Numbered from the stretch's first letter, positions 40,401 to 55,400 are shown. The stretch: DNA of 64,000 nt from Sipunculus nudus (GCA_026874595.1 CM049307.1:59776870-59840869), one strand, 5' to 3'. The notes: generated by a model not told the origin, from the letters alone. A program made the numbers and translations.

Positions 40401-43400
40401 TGCAAATCCTGAATGCCACTTGAAAAACTGCAGCAGTTGAATGATATCAAGAAATCTCAGCGGGCCGAACCTACTTCCGTGATCAAACTGATGGCCAGCG
40501 ATGATGAATCGTCAGATGACGGCATCTCTACGTTTACGCATGAAGGAAAACTGGAGGCCGACACCTATCGACTTTGGGCAGTGTTATCAACAAAACGCGC
40601 TATTGTCAGCCGCTGTTGTAACAACATACCATTCCATTTAGATGCACCTTCAGATATGTGCATTCAACCAGAAAGATCTAGTGACTAATTACTAATGGAC
40701 ACTAATTACTATACAAACAGTTATCACGAGGTCAGTTATCACTACGTTGATTATTTGACTTGTTGCCATTAATAGATTCCATGTAAACAAACCTTCTTAT
40801 AAGATAATCGGGCTCCTTCTGTGACTTGAATGTGTGTGCATGATGTATGACTGTTACAAACCATCATCTTCCTATTCAACCCCCCAATAAACAATAAGTC
40901 CAGATTTCACATATGACTTGTATGTGTATGCGAGATTTGTATGATCGTTATAAATTCGTCTCTATTGTCAACTCCAAAATACCTATAATGTATGTAAACT
41001 GTGAAAAGTAAATCAATCTTCGTTCTCCTTGAATGGCCATAGATCCTGTTCCCCTTGTTCCTGTGTAAACACACGGTTACGTATTAGGCCCGGTTATGCA
41101 CCTGTTCAGCTGCGGGTCCCGGTTGTCGGGTGCTCAGCGCACCTAGGCACTCGGCCGAAACTGTAAGCTCCGCCTACTGAAGTCCATGCACGTGGTGTTT
41201 GACAAGTCGCTGGTGTGACAGGTCAAACTTTTAACACCAAGATGTGTTGACAGGGTGTTTGTAAACTAACTCCAGCCTTGCCACAGGCCTGTCAATCACT
41301 CTGCCCCCAGCCCTCACCTGGGTCATTCAGCCAATCGCGAGGTGCAAGTGTTTAAGTAATGCATGGGCAAAGTACCTCCGTGCACGAGGTGGCAAGAACT
41401 GACGGTCCATGTTTGATAGCCAAATCTAATTAGCTGAGCATACAACTAATTAGTGTGTAAACAAACCTGTCCTTGTGAATGATCTGTTAGTGTCATTGGC
41501 CTTTCTGTCTTTTTTTGGGTATGTTACGCCGAAACACGAATTTTCACTTGACATCATGTTATTTCTGCTATATCCTGAGCCTTTCGATAGATACATAAAG
41601 TTACTTTAAAATAAGCTGCTTCATATCCCAACTATAACGTCTATGATATTCATACTGTCAACACCGCAACAAATAAATATTACGCCAATACCAGACGAAA
41701 CTACGATGGGCCGACGACGCAAATCCTGAATGCCACTTGAAAAACTGCAGCAGTTGAATGATATCAAGAAATCTCAGCGGGCCGAACCTACTTCCGTGAT
41801 CAAACTGATGGCCAGCGATGATGAATCGTCAGATGACGACATCTCTACGTTTACGCATGAAGGAAAACTGGAGGCCGACACCTATCGACTTTGGGCAGTG
41901 TTATCAACAAAACGCGCTATTGTCAGCCGCTGTTGTAACAACATACCATTCCATTTAGATGCACCTTCAGATATGTGCATTCAACCAGAAAGATCTAGTG
42001 ACTAATTACTAATGGACACTAATTACTATACAAACAGTTATCACGAGGTCAGTTATCACTACGTTGATTATTTGACTTGTTGCCATTAATAGATTCCATG
42101 TAAACAAACCTTCTTATAAGATAATCGGGCTCCTTCTGCGACTTGAATGTGTGTGCATGATGTATGACTGTTACAAACCATCATCTTCCTATTCAACCCC
42201 CCAATAAACAATAAGTCCAGATTTCACATATGACTTGTATGTGTATGCGAGATTTGTATGATCGTTATAAATTCGTCTCTATTGTCAACTCCAAAATACC
42301 TATAATGTATGTAAACTGTGAAAAGTAAATCAATCTTCGTTCTCCTTGAATGGCCATAGATCCTGTTCCCCTTGTTCCTGTGTAAACACACGGTTACGTA
42401 TTAGGCCCGGTTATGCACCTGTTCAGCTGCGGGTCCCGGTTGTCGGGTGCTCAGCGCACCTAGGCACTCGGCCGAAACTGTAAGCTCCGCCTACTGAAGT
42501 CCATGCACGTGGTGTTTGACAAGTCGCTGGTGTGACAGGTCAAACTTTTATCGTTTTAATATGTTTTTAAAGCAAAATAGTCAATTAATCCATGTTATTA
42601 AAGCATGGTCTGATAAGAACCACCCTCTTGAACAAATTCATGTGACTGTCAACATGTAGTTGTGGTTAGTTACGTGTGTAGGACGAATGATCTCTATGAA
42701 TATAGTTTTTGGCCATTTTCTCGAAACCTCATTTCACCTAAACACCTTTTCTTTAGAGCGTTATTTCTCAGTAAGTACTTGTCCGAAACATACCATCTTT
42801 GATATATGTAATTGTTAATATGTCTTCTAAAAAGTGTTTTTTTTTATTTTACGCCTATACTAAATTTGAAGGATTTTATTAAGGTAAAAGTAAAAAAATA
42901 AATGATTTGTGAAGATTTCAAAATTAAATACTCTGTAAAATCGTAATTTTTATACTTAACTCACAAAACAAAAAAATGCCTGGGGATTATTATCTAAATT
43001 CTTGATTTATTTAAGAAGATTTTCTGTATCTGCTTTAGTTGTGCTGGAATAAACGGTTTTTTGTTAAATATTAAAATTAAATTTAAATTCTTACAAATTA
43101 AAACCTGTTCCTCAGAAACAAAGTTTATTATCACCAAACTATAGAGAATTTTCTTAGCTTTCAGAAAATGTGTACTTCAGGGGGTATTAAAGCATTAGAT
43201 TGTTCAATGCAAAGGAAAAACTGAAACAAAGTCAGGTCAGGTGGGGGGACCAGTCCTGCCACCTTAAGACAGGACTGTCATTTCTGTGCTCAGTGTTTTT
43301 ATTTTGCACAAGACTAATTTGGCATGATGTAGAAATATCAACTGTCATGTCATCTGCCACTATACAGTGCTTTTCACAGATAATTATTAAAAACAAGGGA

Positions 43401-46400
43401 CCTATGGGTCACGACGCTCAGCTGTTATATATGATAAAAAAATATTATTTAGAAATGAGGCACATGCTGGTTTTGTGTGGTAATAAATATAAGCTGTATT
43501 ATGAGTTGTTGTTTAGCTTATGTATGATTTTGATAGTACCTTTGGAGACAGATAAGAGGATTGATTTCATTTATTTTATTAACAAATGGAGTACTACTGT
43601 CACACAGATTTTGACTTGGCCATATAACTTATAAGAAGAACATATAATATAAGAGTTTAACTATTTATTAAAAAAATTACAAATATTATCCCAAATATAA
43701 TTTTTATTAAAAATAATAAGAGAATCATATGATTTTTTAAAATGAAATATAACTGATATGATTATTAAAATAATATTAAAGAATATATTCATGAATGCAT
43801 TCATGAATACATTTTGAAAGTATTTGCACGAGTATTCATATACTTTCATTTTTACCTGAATTCCCATTCTTTATGCAAGAAATTTTATAATGGAGTACAT
43901 AATCATATTCGTATTTAAATACAATTACAAAGTATTCGCACCATGTCTGGTATTTATTCAGTTTTCACCAAACAATGATGTTGAGAATCCAGAATATACA
44001 AATTTCACACATTTAAATAATGATCATAAGTACCTGGTTTTAGGGCTTTTATTTATATTAAAAAATAACTGTAAAAAATTCATTTTGGACTAATTTCACA
44101 TCAATGTACACACTAGACACAGTAGGAATCTAGATTAATATTATCAACTGCATCTTTGTCTATCATTAATTTCCTTCATATAATCCTTAATGATTAGTAA
44201 TGAATAATATGATTTACTTCTTTATCATTTAAAATGAACTGAAAAATGCCATAGGTGACTGCATGGTGTTATTTGGAATATGTGACATTCTACCCATCGA
44301 TACAAGATTCTTATATCATCAGTAACTGCAAGTTAATTTCCTGTTATTATAAACTAACAAATTCCTTTTCTATTTTTCTTTAATTTGTTATTAAAAACCA
44401 ATAAAAATTTATTAATTTATTGTTTATTGTTATGTTGTTGGTTAAAACTACTAGATGAGTTGGGTTGAACACCTGGATCAACTGTGGCTGGCCATAAGCT
44501 GCCTGGATTCTCCCCTCAAGCGTGCATAATTTGATGAAAGGTCAACAAGGTCAACATACAGGTGACTCAAGAGGGGCTGGAGAGAGCCAAAGTCTGACAG
44601 GGTCTCATAAAAAACATTAATAAAAGCTACAATATTTGGCAAATTTCTTTCAGCTTTCTAAACTAAAAAGCTGAAATCCTCATGTGTGCATGATATGAAA
44701 ATTATATCAACAGTGCTCACGGGAAACAAACGTGCCTTGGTCACAGTTGGGCAAAATTTAAGGTACTAATTTTATATTTATACTAATAACTTATAAAATT
44801 TGAAAAATTCAGAACTAATTTTGGGTATTCAATTGAATCTTGATTAAATAATGTTACATCCCTGACAAAAAAAATCTCTAGCTTCAGCAATGCCCTTGTT
44901 AAGGGAGTAAATATATTTCTTGATTTTTTACAAAGTGCATTATGTTTGGGCCCATAACTTATAAAAAATACACAATACTGACATCATTTCTGGCATGTGC
45001 ATAGTGAATGTATAGAAAAATATGAATATTATATATGATCAAAGTCAGATCAGTGGTTTTGATATTAGGCAGTCTTAAAGTGTAACATTGGGTTTTTAAT
45101 GGAAAAATGAAGTTTTTCTTTGATATCTCGAAGGAATTAAGTCCTAGTGACCAATTTCTTGGCATGGTAGGGGATTTTGGAGAAATCTAACTGTATGCCA
45201 AATTTAAGGAACTTAGAGCTGAAGCTCGGGAGCTGAGCTCTAGCAAACTGCATAACACTAGCAATATGTGACATGGTGCTTGAAAACTTGAATAAAATCT
45301 ACAGTTTTTGATCAACTGGTTTCAAATTTTTGGTGTTAACAGTTGAAATGCTAACAAAAACATGCTGTGAAAATTAAATCCACAGCAGTTACAGCAAAAA
45401 AACGTGCCATGGTCAAAGTTGGGCAAAATTTAAGGTACCAATTTTTTATTTTTGCTTATATTTTTAAAAATTTAAAAGATTTTGATCTAATTTTGGGTAT
45501 ACAATTTAATTTTGATTAATAAAAGTAATATTACTGGAAAAAAAGTGCTTAGCTTTAACAAGTTTTGTGTTAAGTGATAAAATTTCTTTCCTGATTATTT
45601 ACAAAATGCATTATGTTTGGGCCCATAACTTTTTTAAATTAAATAATACAGCCCTAATTTCTGGCATGTACATAGGAATTATATAGAGGATTATTTATAG
45701 GAAATATGAGGAAAAACAGATGAGTGGTTTTGATATTAGGCAGTCCTAAAGTGTGAAAATAGGTTTTTAATAAAAAATTGAGGTTTTTTCTTAATTTCTC
45801 AAAGGAATGAAGTCGCAGAGACCCAGTTTTCGGCTTGGTAGGAGATTTTGGGGACATCTAACATTATGCTGAATTTTGGATTCCTAGGTCTTACGGTTTC
45901 AAAACGTGCCACATCTACGGACGGACGGACGGACTGACGGACAGACGGACGGACGACGGACAATGGACCACGACTATAGCTCAGATGACTTATAGTCAGC
46001 TGAGCTAATAATTCTAGAGAAGTTACTGAAGTTATTCGACCAGGGAAAACTATTACTATTTTACTTGAATACTTACAATTCTCATAATGAGAAAGTATAC
46101 AAATTTAATCTGAGTGTACATCAAAGATGCATTTACATGTATCTTCATTTATGCATACAAATGAGCTTAGCTACGGCTAGTTTGTATGCATTCAACATTA
46201 TTCATAAATTAAAGAACACCTCAAATTAATGCACGTATCTGTGTACACTTTTAATTACAGCTTTAAAATAAGGGCATCATATATCTGATAAAATCTGATT
46301 AAATACTGAATTTTTAAACAAGGAACCCATGGGTCACATCGCTCAGCTGAATTTTGGAAAATATTAGTAACTGCAAAATATTTTTTTTCTTTTGGTTTTT

Positions 46401-49400
46401 CATGTATATTATCATTAGAAAAGCTATGAGAAAATGGCCCTGCAAAAATGAAACTCTTTAATTTCATAGAATAATGGACATGAGCTAAACCATTTAGTGA
46501 TGCACAAAGGGAACAAATAGGCCTACAGTAAGTGTTATATAAAAGTAACATTTCATAAACAAATAAAAATACAAATATTTAAAAAATTTTGAACTAATTT
46601 TGGGTATACAATTTAATTTTGATTAATTAATGTCATATTACTGGAAAAAAGTCCTTAGCTTTAACATGTTTTGTGTTAAGCGATCAAATATCTTTCCTGA
46701 TTTTTTACAAAATGCATCATGTTTGAGCCCATAACTTTTTAAAATTATATAATACAGACCTTATTTCTGGCATGTACATAGGAACTATATAGAGGAATAT
46801 TTATGGTAAATATGAGGAAAAACAGATGAGTGGTTTTGATATTAGGCGGTCCTGAAGTGGGAAAATAGGTTTTTCATAAAAAATTGAGGTTTTTCCTTAA
46901 TTTCTCAAAGGAACGAAGTCGCAAAGACCCAGTTTTCGGCTTGGTAGGAGATCTTGGGGACATCTAACATTATGCCTAATTTGGATTCCTAGGTCTTACG
47001 GTTTCAAAACGTGCCACATCTACGGACGGACGGAGAGACTGACGGACGACGGACAATGGACCACGACTATAGCTCAGATGACTTATAGTCAGCTGAGCTA
47101 AAAATTTAATTACTAAAACTTTGAAAAGAGAGAAATTTCAATTAAGTCAATCACTATTCAGTAGTAAATTATTTATTTGATCTTGCACTTCTACATTTAT
47201 GAGCAGGCACTTTTAACTTTATGTAAATCATCCATGGATTTTTTATTAAATACATATTATCAGAGAAATGAATGACACATTGTCAAGCTTATATTATCAA
47301 AGCATATATGATGACTATTATTCATTCCTAATGTTGGTAACCTGGGGGCCTGGCTAAGCATCAGTCTGAGAGGACAAATTAAATATCTCTACAATCTGGT
47401 CTTTATATGTAACTGGCTTCTGTGGTCTTTGGGTTAAAGTATAGGATATCACCTTAAATGAGTAACCATCAGATTTTTACAGTCAGACCCCCCCCCCCCC
47501 CCCCCCCCCCGCTGAGCACACTGCATGCTGAATAGGAAGACACAGCCATATTACATTCAACAAATGAATATGATTTCCTAGGGAACTTGTATTATGGCAC
47601 AACAATACAGATAATTACTCACCAAGGACATGCAGGTGCAGTATAGCAATAAATAAGGATATAAATTAAGGGTAATGGTACGCTACTGCCCTGTAAAATA
47701 GTCCTAAACCAAAATGGAATTCTGAAGGTGTACATACAAGTTTAAAATTATTTAAACAAGCATGATTATTCATTAAAACATGGAAGGCGGTTACGGCCAC
47801 CCAAAGCATATAAATTATAAATAAATAAATATACTGGTCCTACCTGGACCTGCTTGAGGTTGTTGCTTATCACGACAGGAGAGGACCCTTGTACTGTGGC
47901 ACACACTGACTGTTTCCCTGTCACCACAACTGGACCCTGAGGTAGGGTGGCCTGTGCTGTTGACAGTCTCGGTGGCGTCTTCTGAAGCTGTGGGGATCCA
48001 GTCTGATGCTGATCCTTCTGCTGTTGCACGGCAGCCTGTTAAACAATAAACCTTACAATATAGTTCATCAAACTTGGTCCCCTCTGTATGAAACCATTTG
48101 TATATTTTGATAGTAATAACTATGCCACACACACCGAAATATCTTGTTCTACAGACTCTGGAACCAAAAATATGGTGCATGTGGGCTCATTTTTTATTTC
48201 TTTATCAGACAAGACATTCCACCAGCTAACCTAGACAAGCAAATTCATGGAATCAATGTCCCCCTTCGGCTGAAGCGGGGAGACAAAAATGTGCTTCAAT
48301 TCTTGAAACTGAGAGTAAGCTCAACGCTAAACTTAGTCCATTTAAAATAGACTGGCCCAGTCAATGAAATGGCTCTGACAGAGATATCAAACGGCTCTCA
48401 CTGTGTCGCACTTAGTGTGGGCACTGCTACCACGCGGCAACTCGCGTAACTACTTACCATTTTCTGACCCTCTCATTTCATAGACTGGTAAACTTGGGCC
48501 GTACCGGACAGTCAGCGCCACACATCACCGCCTCACTGAACTAAGGTCTTTCCCAGTGACGTAAGGAGTAATTATAGTGGTCTTTCCCAGAGTCTTTGTT
48601 TTTTCAAAACCAACATGGTTAATTCAGGAACCGCCTGTTGTGGGCTTCCAGCTGGCTACATATATATCCATTTTATCAGTCTTAATATGTTAAGGTCCGC
48701 AGCTATTTGAGTACGGCAAGATTTTTAACACTATATAAAACCCTCAGCATCAGTGAGTCAGTGTATCACAGTTTATCAGACCACTGATTATCGCAGCAGG
48801 CCTGTTTAAAATGTGTCTCCAGCTCGGCCAATCAGCGTGAGATATTCATGTCCACACGCGACGAACGCAGTCAAACTGTAATTCATGTACCCGCTGACTG
48901 AAACGATCATGACGTTCAGCGTGTTGGCAACTCAACGGTGGCAAAACTTTCATGTGTAACTTGAATACTAACAAATACACAGTACAAAATTGATGCGACA
49001 TTGTCAACAATATACTTAAATTTGCCCATGGACCGTATGTTCTAACAGCAGAGATATATCATAGGGCACGAAGGTCCATGTATGGACTTTCTAAAAACAT
49101 GCATGATTTCAGTGCAAATATTACCAAGCGGGTTGAGCTGTCTATTGCCTATGGGACGCTGTTAGCCTCCTCATAGCGACGATGCCATTCACAGGAGGCC
49201 AGGCGGCCTGATATGCTCATGCGAGGGAATTGTCAGGAGCCTTGGGACGCCCTAATATGCAAATATCAGGGATTCGCCATACGGACTTTACAGGGCATTA
49301 GTGATAAGAGCTAGATCTGAGTTATGTCGCGTCTATCAGTACATGGAATCACTTTTGAAGTATTTTAGCAGTAAACATCAATACATTAAAGCCCAGGCAG

Positions 49401-52400
49401 GGCTACATTTAAGATAACTTTAAGAATTTTTTTAGGGATTTTGTGCCATATAAAATTGGCAAAATTACCAAAGAGCTGGTCTTCATTTGCAAAAAAAATT
49501 TTTATCCATTAACAGAAAGAGCAGTGAATCCATAGAACAATAATTTTCTTTTTGTATGGTCTTAGTTTTATCACTGTACATCAGTGATCAGAGATTTTAT
49601 CTTGTAAGGTACATTCTACCATGCAGGTGTAATGTCTCTTTTCTGCAATTTGACGGAGTAAATAAATTTTTCAGAGGTAGTGGTGGGAATCATTTCCTAT
49701 TTCAATAACAATAGTTGATTAATAATCGGTTTAGTTAATTTCTCTATATATTTTGAAAATTGTATTTCATCAACATATTAACAATGCAACATCCATGTTT
49801 TTCTGTCTAGACCTCACCAAAAATTATCTGTTAATTCTCAAGCTAATCTCAAGTTAATTGCCCAGTGTTTTCATGAAACTGCCCTTTTAACTCTTGGATC
49901 TGGGTGCTTTTTTTTAAGGCCTGTTGAATTGCTGGCGACATTATTAATAACTTTCAGGATTTATTTTGAAGTATGTAATCAATGAATGTCATGATAATTG
50001 AGTGCTTGACACTGATCATAGAATGATGCATTTTGATAAAATTATATGATTGTCTCATCACTATTTGCAGGACACATATAATCAAGCATACCAGTATCTA
50101 AATCATGCACTCTGGACCATAAAGAGACCATCTCATCATATCATATCCAACGACTGAAATAACTGTTGGAACATCCCTGCTTTGTTCTCTTAGTGCTTCT
50201 ATAAAATATACACCTGTTACAGAGAAATGTCGTTAATGTAAATATGAATCCATGGTAGTTTAACTTTAAGCAAGCCAGTGAATTGTAAGGGGCCTTTGAA
50301 TCATTTCAAATAATCAATTCTTTACCTTCAATTCAATTCTCGAATCAATTATCACTTTAGTAATTAATTTCAGACTTTTATAAAACACAAATATGCCACT
50401 ACGATGTATGTTAGTTAATTTTAGCAAGTGAAGGAAAAATGTAGATTGCCCTGTTTGTCACCACCAGTTTTTCCTATCAGAGTGGAGCTGTTTGCCGGTG
50501 AACAATAAAACTAGATTTTTCAGCACATACACAATAAATAGTCCAACAAATTTGACAGCTCAGTAAGGGTTTCAGGACAGTAAGTGTTAATAATTGTAAT
50601 TGAAACATTTCGAATTGTGAGGTTACGAATGGATTACAATTTAATCCAGGGGTTATTATTCAATGCACTGTAAATTACAACCCTAAGTTTAAGCATATGT
50701 CATATTCATATTATTAAAATAACACACGAAAATACATTAGATGCCATACAACTTCATTATAATCAGCATGATACAGGCAGTTCTGAGGATGATATATATC
50801 AATAATTAAAATAACAAAACATTTAAACAGTGTGACAACACTTCCCACATTCTGCCTACCACACACACAGTATTGATACAGTAATGAAAGGTGTAACAAG
50901 GCATTCAGTGCGGCAGCAAATGCACACATATTTTATCAGATTATAAACATGCTGAAAGCTACCTTATTTACACTACTCTGTCAGACAAGCTCTGACATGA
51001 AGAAAGCACGTACACAAGTGGTGTGCCAACTGATTTAAAATATCATAGTTTGGTTGTTTCAAAGAAACTGAAATCAAAGAAATGGAAGCACATCTACATG
51101 TCTTACCAAGAAGTTCTCTATGTTTGTGATCCATGAGGTCAGGCACACTGGGTTCTGAATATTAAAATGAGGAACTTGTTTGGCTTTTTTTGGATCCATT
51201 GCCAAATGATCATTGGTAAAATTTTCATAAATATTTCTTGAATCCTGTTCCTTGCACAAAGCCTATCTACAGACCCCCCCTATTGCTCCTTTCACTGAAC
51301 ACTCCTCTGCTTTTCATGTAAATATATACGACTCTCACAGAATAAGAAGAACCACTTCAACAGAAAATGGTGCCCCACGTTTTTGTGGTTATGCTTGGTA
51401 TTCAGTTGAATATTTTTGTTTTCTTTTCATAAACATGTAGATTTTGTGGGGCAGAAGAAACACGACCAGCGATTTGAAAACTAACTGATTTCCATGTTCA
51501 ACAACACATATGTTGGCTTGGAATGATGGTACCTGGTTTCACAATGACATGAATATGCATCTGCAGGTAACATCATATCCAATAAGTTGCATTCTTTGAA
51601 TATTCTTTTATCCTTGATCTTATACACAGGTCATCATAATAAGACTGGCATCCCAAATAAACTTCATCCAAGCTTTTGCTGTATATGAAAAATTTTAACC
51701 AGAAACCTTTTACTTGTGACCATATGGCTCTGTTCATCAAAATACAAAATCCAGGTTTTAATTTCACAGAAAATTTCAGGATGCAATTCTCAAAACTTCA
51801 ACCTGGCAAGCACAGGTAACATAATAAAACCACCTTCCATAACTATGGCAACTTAGCAGATTTTGACGTGAGAGCATGAAAATAGATAATCCTTGAGCTT
51901 TCTTAAATATATCCGTCAACCGTGGAATAATTTCAGCCGTTCAACGATCCTGCACTGTTAATGTGTACATTTTTGGTCCAGTTGGCCAGGTAGTGGGGAT
52001 TTGGTTATACATTCCTGTGTAGGTGGATCAACCACAGTCAGCTGTGCAGCCCAAGCCAGACACTGAGACACTGGGATGGACTCCCTCGCAGCTCCAGCAG
52101 TTTTGCGGCATTAGAAGTTCCTGGTATTATTGATTGTATCCATGTAGTATGCACTCCCACGCACCACCTACACACCACCTACACACTCGGGTGGGACTCG
52201 CTGATGTCAGGGGAATTATACACCCACTGCTTTCTCCCAGGGTCAGCTCTATTTACAACGGATGACTTTCAGTCCTCTGCATTCATTTCTGGGCCTCACC
52301 CCACCTATACAAACCACCTTAGGCAGGGAACAGCAGGTACACTAACTCCTAACCACATACTTTCTTCAACATTTCTTAGCCCCATGGGAGCTCAATGAAT

Positions 52401-55400
52401 AACAACTGATTCAATGATGTGAAAAAAACCTGTATATAACACAGATAATGTGACAGCTAGAAATGTTACCCATCATAACAGGGCATCTGGTACACAGGTA
52501 CCCGAGCATCAAAAACAGACACTGTTTGCAAACATGTTTTTAAGCTCCAGCTGTGAATTATTCAGAAACCTGTATCTTTAGTTGGAAAACAAATATGTCT
52601 GTGTCAGTTCCAAACATTAGTGAGAAAAACAGCTTCCTTGAAATTAGTGATATTCTAGTGCTGCCTGAGTGCAAACAGGTTGAGAAAAAGTAAACAAATG
52701 ACTATGATTTTTGTTTGTTAAATGTAATTTCTCATGATATTCAACATATCAGGAAAAAATTACAGTAGAAATCTTTATTACATATAATTTTATCTCAGGA
52801 TATAACTTCCTTAACAAATTGCTTTAACTTAACCCCAAAATGTTGTGTTAATACAAATGTAAAATCTTTAGTTTATAATTGGATATATCCTATTCAACAA
52901 CCCTATGCATGTGAAAATGGACAATTTGCTCTGTGTTTACACTGAATGACTTGGGTATAATGAATTTATCAAGGGTTATGATAACTGTGTCAACATACAA
53001 TCACTGCTTTAATATTCCCTTTTAACCCTTTACAAAATTCATTCTGACCAGTGGGTAGCATCCTAAAACTTATGCAGGAATAATCACCAAAAGAATAAAC
53101 TTCTCCGAAAAATGTGTGTACATGATGCATATGTTTGAAGCATATTATTCCAGTATATTATTCAAGAATGGACTGATATTACTGGGGGTGGGTGGCTTTG
53201 ATTAAGATCAGGTCTAGGTGATTAAATTAGCAGCCAGCAGCAGGGAAGTCACAGGTTTTGACCATTAAATTCACCTTAAAAGTTAAAGATGTAATTTGCA
53301 CATCTTCTAAAAATTTTTAATTTGGGCTTAATATAATTTGTAGATATTTCAAGGGAAGTTTCATCATCCAGGCTAGTCTCCATAACAGACTTGAAAAAGG
53401 ATGACAAAGGCCGTTTTCCACATAAAAAATAGCATCTTGAACATAATCTACGGTAAAACTCCCCTAAGCCAGACACTCATGGGACTGGAGGATTTTGTTC
53501 ATATTAGTGAGTTGTCCTGTTTAGAGGAGTTTGGCATATTGCGTAAATTCATCATTGAATGTTTCTGATATCCTATGTTTTCTTTAAATTTTTATGTTCG
53601 CCTTATTTGATATAGGCTACATAAATCTGATTTAAATCATTTTCAAAATAGCTTAATTATGCACTTGCAATTGATAAAATTTAATTATTTTTAAAAAATA
53701 TCACAAAGTATGAGCGGTAGTCTTTGATGGTGGTCTTGTCGATAAAAAGCTGTTTCAGTTTGAAAGCTTATGTTTTTTCCTAATTGACCTGCTAATCTAA
53801 ATTTAATTATAATTGTGTTATCAACACATTTATAGAAATAAACATTAATTCTGATACTGTATATTTACATAAAACATTCCAATGGTTCACCAAATTACGC
53901 TTGTCCCCGGGCTGTGACTTTGACCAAAACAGGTCATACCAGGTCATGACCTCAGAGTGCCATCTACCGGCAAAATATATGAACAAAAATAGAACTTGTG
54001 ATGTCTATCTGCTTTAGAAGGTCGTAATATGTACTTGATAATCTGGCGGACGGGAAAGTTTGTCCTTTGTCTGTGATAGTGAGTTGTCTGCCTTACTGAG
54101 TTTATGTTAAACATAATATAGAGGCAAAATTGAAGGGACTGAGATTGAGTGTCCACATTAGTGAGTTGTCAGCCTTACTGAGTTATCCGCAAGTAGGGTT
54201 TCACTGTACCTCACTAATGCAGTAATGGTGCACAGTTAATATTTGTAATGGGACATTTTATGTCAAGGACATGCAAAAGGATGATAAATGACAGAATCCT
54301 ACTCATCTTACTCAGAATTCTGCTAGAAGCATCTGACCTTACATTAATGGCGAAAACAGTTTTTTTCCACAAAACAAGGCCTACAGGCCTAATGCAAACC
54401 TGTGCATTGGGAAATACACCAGGTATAATGCTTCAATGCTGGACCATTACTTTTCATGTATATGAACAATGCAAGTACTAAACAATTTGAATAAGAAACA
54501 ATTACACAAACTCTGCTGAAATTCTGGCATGGGTGCTCAGAACACTAAAAAAATTGTAGCTGGCACCACCAGTCTTGTATACAATGAAGCTATCAGAGAT
54601 ATATACATATGCCCAATTTCAGACTGATATATCAAACCCCTCCTGAGAAAAACGCAGGGACACACACTGTGCACAAGTCATGGTAGGTGGCAACACCTGT
54701 CTTGTGAACGAGAGAGCCATCAAAGACACATACAGGTCAAAATATTAGGCCAATACATCAAACTTACCTTGAGTCTGATGCATGGGGCTGACCAGGCTTA
54801 GCTGAGAAAGGCTGTTGCCCCGAGTGAACTGTTACAAATTGCTTGCTCAGGCTACTGCACTGAGTGAACTCATGACCTGCACCTGGCTAGACTGAGTGAA
54901 CTTTTGACCTGTACCTGGCTGCACTGAGTGAACTCTTGTTCTGTTGCATAATCTGACACAGTTGGCAGTCTGCCAAAGCTATAAATAGAATGCAGCTCCT
55001 GCACTGAGTAAACTCCTGGCCCATACCTGGCTGCACTGAGTGAACTCTTGACCTGTTGCCTAATCTGATACAGTTGGCAGTCTGCCAAAGCTATAAATAG
55101 ATCCAGACTGACCTCTAGCCTGTTGCCAAATCTGAAATAGTAGCCACACCATTGCATAAGCTCATGCAGGGGCCCTGCCCTGAGGGGCTTGACACCCATG
55201 AAGTGATCACATGGTGCCCATGAGGTGTTCACATGTCACCCATGAGGTAATCACATGCCATGTGCTTGGCTGCACTGACTGAACTCTTGATCTATATCTG
55301 GCTGCACTGAATGAACTCTTGATCTGTTCCCAATCTGAAACAGTTGGCAGTTTCTCAACCTATTTAAAGATGGCTTGTTGGTATATCTGTTTACACATAC

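Larger units (their letters stand above)
39769..43263. mobile_element. TTAA-flanked DNA element carrying a tandem duplication
   Basis: A 3495-bp segment between TTAA at 39765-39768 and TTAA at 43264-43267. It starts GGTAGCAGGACTGGTC and ends GACCAGTCCTGCCACC, inverted repeats matching at 15 of 16 bases. TTAA duplication plus short inverted ends suggests a piggyBac- or Kolobok-type element. It contains no recognisable transposase, so it would be non-autonomous. Inside are two near-identical 1317-bp direct units. It lies in the intron between the SIM exon and the exon at 47844-48035. Confidence 0.65.

Noticed and set aside
43200-43634. 144-codon plus-strand ORF
   Set aside because: It crosses the right end of the TTAA element into family A copy A5, so it joins two unrelated repeats by chance.
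47766-47843. Extension of the exon at 47844 to the ORF end
   Set aside because: The residues after KQVQ follow a GTAGGA donor, and the next exon joins in phase; the extension is intronic read-through.
48144-48350. Plus-strand 68-codon ORF near the possible promoter
   Set aside because: No start context, domain or splice signals; it overlaps the intron antisense to the gene.
54870-55232. 120-codon minus-strand ORF
   Set aside because: The peptide is itself repetitive because it reads through the minisatellite.
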